Below, one piece after another: positions 60,504 to 64,000 of a stretch of 64,000 bases of DNA. The DNA comes from an uncultured Johnsonella sp. Its GTDB lineage: Bacteria > Bacillota > Clostridia > Lachnospirales > Lachnospiraceae. Where the stretch lies: the NCBI GenBank assembly GCA_937927235.1, contig CALBCM010000015.1, positions 1-64,000 on the forward strand, in the 5' to 3' direction. How positions within the stretch are numbered: position 1 is the stretch's first letter; each line of letters begins with the position of its first letter. The position numbers and the translations under genes were made by a program. The notes beneath the pieces are model-generated. The model did no database searches, was not told the origin of the DNA, and saw nothing but the letters and a program-made list of their open reading frames with translations.

Positions 60504-61145
60504 GTGAGGGAGGGAAGGCTGTTGAATATACTGCTGCTGAGATTTAGAGAGGTGATTTTATCTATTTTGCCTATTGATGTGCTTGTGCTGCATTTTACCA
60601 TAGCCCCTTTGGAAAGTCTTGTGGTATCCTATATGTCTGATAGTAGTGTTAAGTTCTACGGAAATGGTCGAAATAATAAATATATGCGCAGGAAGCTTCA
60701 AAAAGCAAAGCACATGAACACTGTGAAACGCATTAACAGTAAAGAACAGCGCATCATGAAGGACATCGACCACAAGTTAAGTCACAACATCATAGAAACA
60801 GCAGCTGCTCATAATGTAAAGTTCATAAAATTAGAGCGTTTAGCAAATATCCGCTCTACGACAAGAACAAGTCGCAAAAACAATCATAGTCTGCATACAT
60901 GGTCATTCTATAGACTTGCACAGTACATAGAATACAAAGCCGGACTTGAAGGCATCAAAGTTGAGTACGTAAATCCTGCTTATACGAGTCAGACATGCCC
61001 TGTCTGCGGTCATGTACATCATGCTAATGATAGAAACTACACTTGTAAATGTGGATTCCATATTCATAGAGATTTGCTCGGTGCTATGAATATCTGTAAC
61101 TCAACTGAGTATGTTGGCGACAGCAATGTCAGACATACTGCGTAG
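60504..61145 (+). pseudogene. tnpB: Truncated IS200/IS605 TnpB nuclease
   Basis: The frame encodes the C-terminal half of TnpB (the Cas12 relative): after a foreign first 50 residues, homology starts near SSVKFYGNGRNNKYMRRKL. The RuvC-II Glu is in FIKLERLANIR, the zinc ribbon is CPVCGHVHHANDRNYTCKCG, and the RuvC-III Asp is in HIHRDLLGAMN. The N-terminal REC/WED region and the first RuvC Asp (GIDxG) are missing. The frame is open but cannot encode a nuclease as it stands. It is followed by a structured right end. No TnpA is nearby. Its codon use differs from neighbours. Confidence 0.8.
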
Positions 61146-61283
61146 GGAGCTATACGCTCTGCCCTACGATGGGTGATGGCACACCCATACCTTGCACTAC
61201 GACCTGCCAGAAATGGACTGGTTAGCCACTATGTAGTGGCAGGTAGCAAGAATCCCCTACCTTTAGGCATGGGGAGTGTCAAC
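61142..61283 (+). ncRNA. Candidate omega RNA and right end of the tnpB element
   Basis: Starting inside the tnpB stop, a series of hairpins: GTAGGG/CCCTAC (61142-61147 with 61162-61167), ATGGGTG/CACCCAT (61169-61175 with 61182-61188), a long arm pair ACCTGCCA/TGGCAGGT (61202-61209 with 61237-61244) closed by CTTGC/GCAAG, and the terminal CCCC...GGGG stem (61254-61274) ending at GTCAAC. This is the outline of an IS605 right end and omega RNA; the sequence after 61283 would be the guide. Confidence 0.65.
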
Positions 61284-61326
61284 GGACAAAATCTATTTAT
61301 TTTAAGAAGGAGTCAGCTTAAACTTT

Positions 61327-61752
61327 ATGAAAATATCAACTAAAGGACGTTATGCATTAAAGATAATAATAGATTTAGCTGAGCATCAGAAAGATGAATT
61401 TATACCTTTAAGAGATATAGCGCTGCGTCAGGAAATATCGGAAAAATATCTTGAAAGCATTATAAAAATTCTTGTGAAGCATAAAATGCTTATAGGATTA
61501 AGAGGAAAAGGAGGAGGCTATAAGCTTACTAAAAATCCTGACAGCTATACCGTAGCGGAGATACTTAAGGTATCGGAGGAAAGTATAGCACAGGTGGAAG
61601 GCTTTGAAACTGAAACTGACAGCAAAAACCTGTCAGCCTATAGGACTATAGAAATGTGGAATAAGCTCAATGCTTTAATTGACGAGTATCTAAGCGGCAT
61701 TACTATAGCAGATTTAATTTGTGAAGACCCCGGAAATGATTATGTTATATAA
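61327..61752 (+). CDS. Rrf2-family transcriptional regulator
   Basis: A 141-residue winged-helix regulator (MKISTKGRYALKIIIDLAEH, with PLRDIALRQEISEKYLESII and GLRGKGGGYKLTK). The three-Cys cluster of IscR is absent (only one Cys, near the C-terminus), so it does not bind the usual iron-sulfur cluster and may respond to another signal. AAGGAG lies 15 nt before ATG 61327. Its target may be the MATE gene downstream. Confidence 0.88.
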   Translation: MKISTKGRYALKIIIDLAEHQKDEFIPLRDIALRQEISEKYLESIIKILVKHKMLIGLRGKGGGYKLTKNPDSYTVAEILKVSEESIAQVEGFETETDSKNLSAYRTIEMWNKLNALIDEYLSGITIADLICEDPGNDYVI

Positions 61753-61755
61753 ATA

Positions 61756-61799
61756 CAGTCTGCCACCCGCATCTAAACGTATGAGAAATCGGCAGACTG
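61756..61799 (+). other. Hairpin between Rrf2 and MATE genes
   Basis: CAGTCTGCC (61756-61764) and GGCAGACTG (61791-61799) are perfect inverted repeats separated by 26 nt, with no T-run. It could be a terminator-like structure or an operator. Confidence 0.5.
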
Positions 61800-61833
61800 C
61801 TGTACTAAAATTAAGAGGATTATTAAAAATATT

Positions 61834-63201
61834 ATGGAAGAACAATCAAAGACATTAAATGAAATAACTGAGGGTGCTATAATACCGCAGATACTTATAT
61901 TGTTTTTTCCGGTACTTATGGGCACCCTTTTCCAGCAGTTTTATAATACTACGGATGCCGCTATAGTAGGTAAGTTTGTAGGCAAGAATGCACTTGCAGC
62001 GGTAGGCGGCACTACGAGCATGGTTATAGGACTTTTTATAGGATTTTTTGTAAGCCTTTCTTCAGGCTTTGCCGTAATTATTGCTCAAAGATATGGTGCA
62101 AGAGATGATAAGGCTGTGCAGGAGTGCGTACATACTGCATTTGCCTTTTCTTTAATTACAGGTGTGATACTTACTGTTTTAGGAACTACTCTTATCCCTA
62201 ATATACTGCTTTTAATGAATGTTCCTGAAGAAATAATGCCTGATACTACCGCATATATTAAAATATATTTTATAGGTATTATTCCCAATTTAATTTATAA
62301 TATAGGTGCCGCAATACTCAGGGCAGTGGGTGATACTGTAAGACCTCTGTTTTTTTTAATATTCGGTTGTATCTGCAACGTGGTGCTGGATGCCTTGTTT
62401 GTTATAGTGCTTAAATACGGTGTAAGAGGTGCAGCTATAGCTACTATACTCTCTCAAACTCTGACTTCAATAATGGTAGTTATAGTGCTTTCAGCAACTA
62501 AAGGCTCTTACAGGCTGATAATTAAAAAAATAAGATTAAATCTGCTTTTTCTGAAAAAGATGATTTATGTAGGCATGCCTGCGGGTTTTCAAAATACTAT
62601 GTTTAATATAGCAAATATTACCATTCAATCTACTGTAAACAACTTTGGAACTGAAAGCATGGCAGCTTGGGCGGCATACGGAAAGATTGACAGCACCTTT
62701 TGGATGAGCATACAGGCGCTTGGCATAGCTGTAACCACTTTTATAGGTCAAAATTATGGTGCAGGCAAAAAGAAGAGGATAAAAAAAGGAGTCATAAGGT
62801 CAATTATGCTTGCGGTAATGATTACTCTTATAATTATGTTCTTAATACTGCTTTTAAGAAAGTATGTATTTTTGCTTTTTACCAATGATGAAAATGTAAT
62901 TAGAATAGGAATCAGTATAATCATGATTATAGCTCCACTTTATCTGACCTATTTTCCTATTGAAATTTTTTCATCAATATTGAGGGGACTTGGAGATACA
63001 TTAATGTCGATGCTCCTTACCGGTATAGGTATATGTGTATTCAGAGTAATCTGGGTTTTTACCGCTGTCCGCTTAAATAACAGTCTGCATACTCTGGTGC
63101 TGGCATACCCCCTGTCCTGGATTATTACAAGCACCCTTTTTATAATTTATGTTTTCGGTTTCAGCAGGTTAAAGAATTTTATTTTCAGAAAAGATGATTG
63201 A
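61834..63201 (+). CDS. MATE family efflux transporter
   Basis: A 455-residue membrane protein with 12 spans in two similar halves. IPQILILFFPVLMGTLFQQF, NTTDAAIVGKFVGKNALAAV and GAAILRAVGDTVRP mark it as a MATE/NorM-DinF-type exporter of cationic drugs or metabolites, driven by Na+ or H+. It follows the Rrf2 gene on the same strand and is followed by a terminator. The substrate is unknown. Confidence 0.93.
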   Translation: MEEQSKTLNEITEGAIIPQILILFFPVLMGTLFQQFYNTTDAAIVGKFVGKNALAAVGGTTSMVIGLFIGFFVSLSSGFAVIIAQRYGARDDKAVQECVHTAFAFSLITGVILTVLGTTLIPNILLLMNVPEEIMPDTTAYIKIYFIGIIPNLIYNIGAAILRAVGDTVRPLFFLIFGCICNVVLDALFVIVLKYGVRGAAIATILSQTLTSIMVVIVLSATKGSYRLIIKKIRLNLLFLKKMIYVGMPAGFQNTMFNIANITIQSTVNNFGTESMAAWAAYGKIDSTFWMSIQALGIAVTTFIGQNYGAGKKKRIKKGVIRSIMLAVMITLIIMFLILLLRKYVFLLFTNDENVIRIGISIIMIIAPLYLTYFPIEIFSSILRGLGDTLMSMLLTGIGICVFRVIWVFTAVRLNNSLHTLVLAYPLSWIITSTLFIIYVFGFSRLKNFIFRKDD

Positions 63202-63271
63202 TATAAGTAACCGGTAAGGCGGATTATGAATATTCTTTTTACTGGTTTTAACAGTTATCTGGTTTAACGGG

Positions 63272-63355
63272 ATGAATGAAGCAGCAATAGCACAAAATGT
63301 AAACTTTTTGCAAGTATTACAAGATGCGTTTAGCGAAATAATTAAAACAAAATAA
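63272..63355 (+). CDS. Possible 27-residue small ORF
   Basis: A short frame from ATG 63272 to TAA 63353-63355, ending in basic residues and with an amphipathic look. Only a weak ribosome-binding site (CGGG) is present. It could be a real small protein or the remnant of a gene. It lies just before a terminator. Confidence 0.2.
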   Translation: MNEAAIAQNVNFLQVLQDAFSEIIKTK

Positions 63356-63361
63356 GATGAT

Positions 63362-63395
63362 AAAAAGCTGTATAAAAATGTATGCGGCTTTTTTT
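63362..63395 (+). terminator. Terminator of the MATE transcript
   Basis: AAAAAGC and GCTTTTT arms with an 18-nt loop, followed by further T. Confidence 0.7.
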
Positions 63396-63426
63396 ATTGC
63401 AAAAATAAATTTGCTTGCTATAGCTC

Positions 63427-63455
63427 TTGACAAGTTAGCTTTTACTAACTAAAAT
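63427..63455 (+). promoter_or_regulatory. Promoter of the TetR gene
   Basis: Perfect TTGACA at 63427-63432, 17-bp spacer, TAAAAT at 63450-63455. Confidence 0.75.
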
Positions 63456-63472
63456 ATAGCTAAGCTATATTT
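63433..63472. promoter_or_regulatory. Candidate TetR operators
   Basis: AGTTAG/CTAACT inverted repeat fills the promoter spacer (63433-63450), and a 21-bp palindrome AAATATAGCT-A-AGCTATATTT (63452-63472) overlaps the -10 and start region. This arrangement fits autorepression by the TetR protein encoded next. Confidence 0.6.
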
Positions 63473-63489
63473 AGAAAGGATATTTATAA

Positions 63490-64000
63490 ATGGAAGCTTC
63501 ACCTACACAAAAGCTTATATTAAAAAGCGGGAAACGCATGTTTCTAAAAAGAGGCTTTAAAAGTGCTCCGTTAAGAAGCATTGTAAAAGAAGCCGGCTAT
63601 ACACTTGGAGCCTTTTACGGCTATTATAAATCTAAAGAGGAGCTTTTTTATGCTCTTACCGATGAGGTGGCGAAGGGATTTAAAAATCTGATAGAAAGCG
63701 TGAATAAAGAAGTTGTTCAGCTTCCGCCTGAGAGAATGATTTTTGAAATGATGGACTTGTATTTAAATAAACTGCCTGAGATAGCAGATTATATATATGC
63801 ACATAAGGACGAAATGCTCTTACTTATAAAGTGCTCGGCAGGGACCAAATATGAGGGATTTTTTGCTACCTTCAGTGAGAGAAACAAGGAATTGATCAAA
63901 ACAGGAGTAGAAAGAGCCAAAGCTGCCGGAGTCAGGATACACGGACTTGAAACCGACACCTTCGAGCTTCTTATGAGAAGCTACTCTGAAATAATGGCAA
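63490..64000 (+). CDS. TetR family transcriptional regulator (3' truncated by window end)
   Basis: The first 170 residues of a regulator. The N-terminal HTH region includes MFLKRGFKSAPLRSIVKEAG and YTLGAFYGYYKSKEELFYAL, the typical TetR DNA-binding helix pair. The remaining part is a helical ligand-binding domain that runs off the window. AGAAAGG precedes ATG 63490. Palindromic operators lie at its promoter. It may control the MATE exporter or genes further on. Confidence 0.9.
   Translation, partial: MEASPTQKLILKSGKRMFLKRGFKSAPLRSIVKEAGYTLGAFYGYYKSKEELFYALTDEVAKGFKNLIESVNKEVVQLPPERMIFEMMDLYLNKLPEIADYIYAHKDEMLLLIKCSAGTKYEGFFATFSERNKELIKTGVERAKAAGVRIHGLETDTFELLMRSYSEIMA

Overview
The window looks like a chromosomal piece of a low-G+C Clostridia bacterium, most likely a Lachnospiraceae-type anaerobe. 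This rests on gene content and order: the relA / metallo-hydrolase / hemZ / hisS / aspS block, the secA-prfB and PheB-hom pairs, McsA-McsB-ClpC, RadA, and a small family next to radA that I recall from Lachnospiraceae genomes. No 16S rRNA is present, so the taxonomy is an inference. Host genes are moderately AT-rich. Two stretches (about 0.4-1.6 kb and 41.1-41.9 kb) look clearly richer in AT and are probably acquired.

Layout. 1-4.1 kb is a graveyard of accessory DNA: the end of a mobile-element sigma-like gene, an ABC transporter that has lost its Walker A half, the C-terminal fossil of a type I restriction HsdR subunit with an in-frame stop, and an intact Fic protein. 4.3-15.4 kb holds a GNAT acetyltransferase, an SDR oxidoreductase, a secreted NlpC/P60 hydrolase, a secreted barnase-type RNase with its barstar inhibitor, recJ, glyA, apt, a large L,D-transpeptidase and a 3D-domain secreted protein. 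15.9-21.4 kb holds an NfeD/SPFH membrane pair, a DUF1275 protein, hpf and a tannase-like lipoprotein. 21.5-32.0 kb is a long co-directional housekeeping block (secA, prfB with its programmed +1 frameshift, PheB-type ACT protein, hom, YcxB-like protein, tsaE, tsaB, rimI, rnz-like, tsaD, ispD). An FMN riboswitch and ribU follow, then relA, an MBL hydrolase, hemZ, hisS and aspS (to 41.0 kb).

41.1-47.1 kb has two small exported unknowns, an OmpR/histidine kinase pair, and ahpC with a domain-permuted AhpF-like reductase. 47.2-52.0 kb is a cell-surface cluster: a glucosaminidase whose catalytic domain is split by a long low-complexity insert, a membrane-anchored cohesin-like protein and a zinc-ribbon membrane protein. 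52.1-56.9 kb is the McsA-McsB-ClpC protein quality-control operon, with a GntR/YtrA-type regulator in the position where CtsR normally sits. 56.9-64 kb has a conserved unknown, radA, tRNA-Trp, a DUF1576 membrane protein, a decayed IS200/IS605-type tnpB that keeps a structured right end (a candidate omega RNA), an Rrf2 regulator, a MATE exporter and the start of a TetR regulator.

Themes: envelope remodelling (NlpC/P60, L,D-transpeptidase, 3D, glucosaminidase, cohesin-like protein), tRNA t6A synthesis (tsaB, tsaD and tsaE close together), and stress response (HPF, RelA, McsAB-ClpC, AhpC). I found no CRISPR array, no complete insertion sequence and no prophage. The items most worth following are the barnase/barstar pair, the permuted AhpF, the split glucosaminidase with its cohesin-like partner, the CtsR replacement, the orphan omega-RNA-like end, and a 38-bp perfect palindrome centred on the tsaE stop codon. 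All were read by eye; family names come from motif recognition, not a database search.
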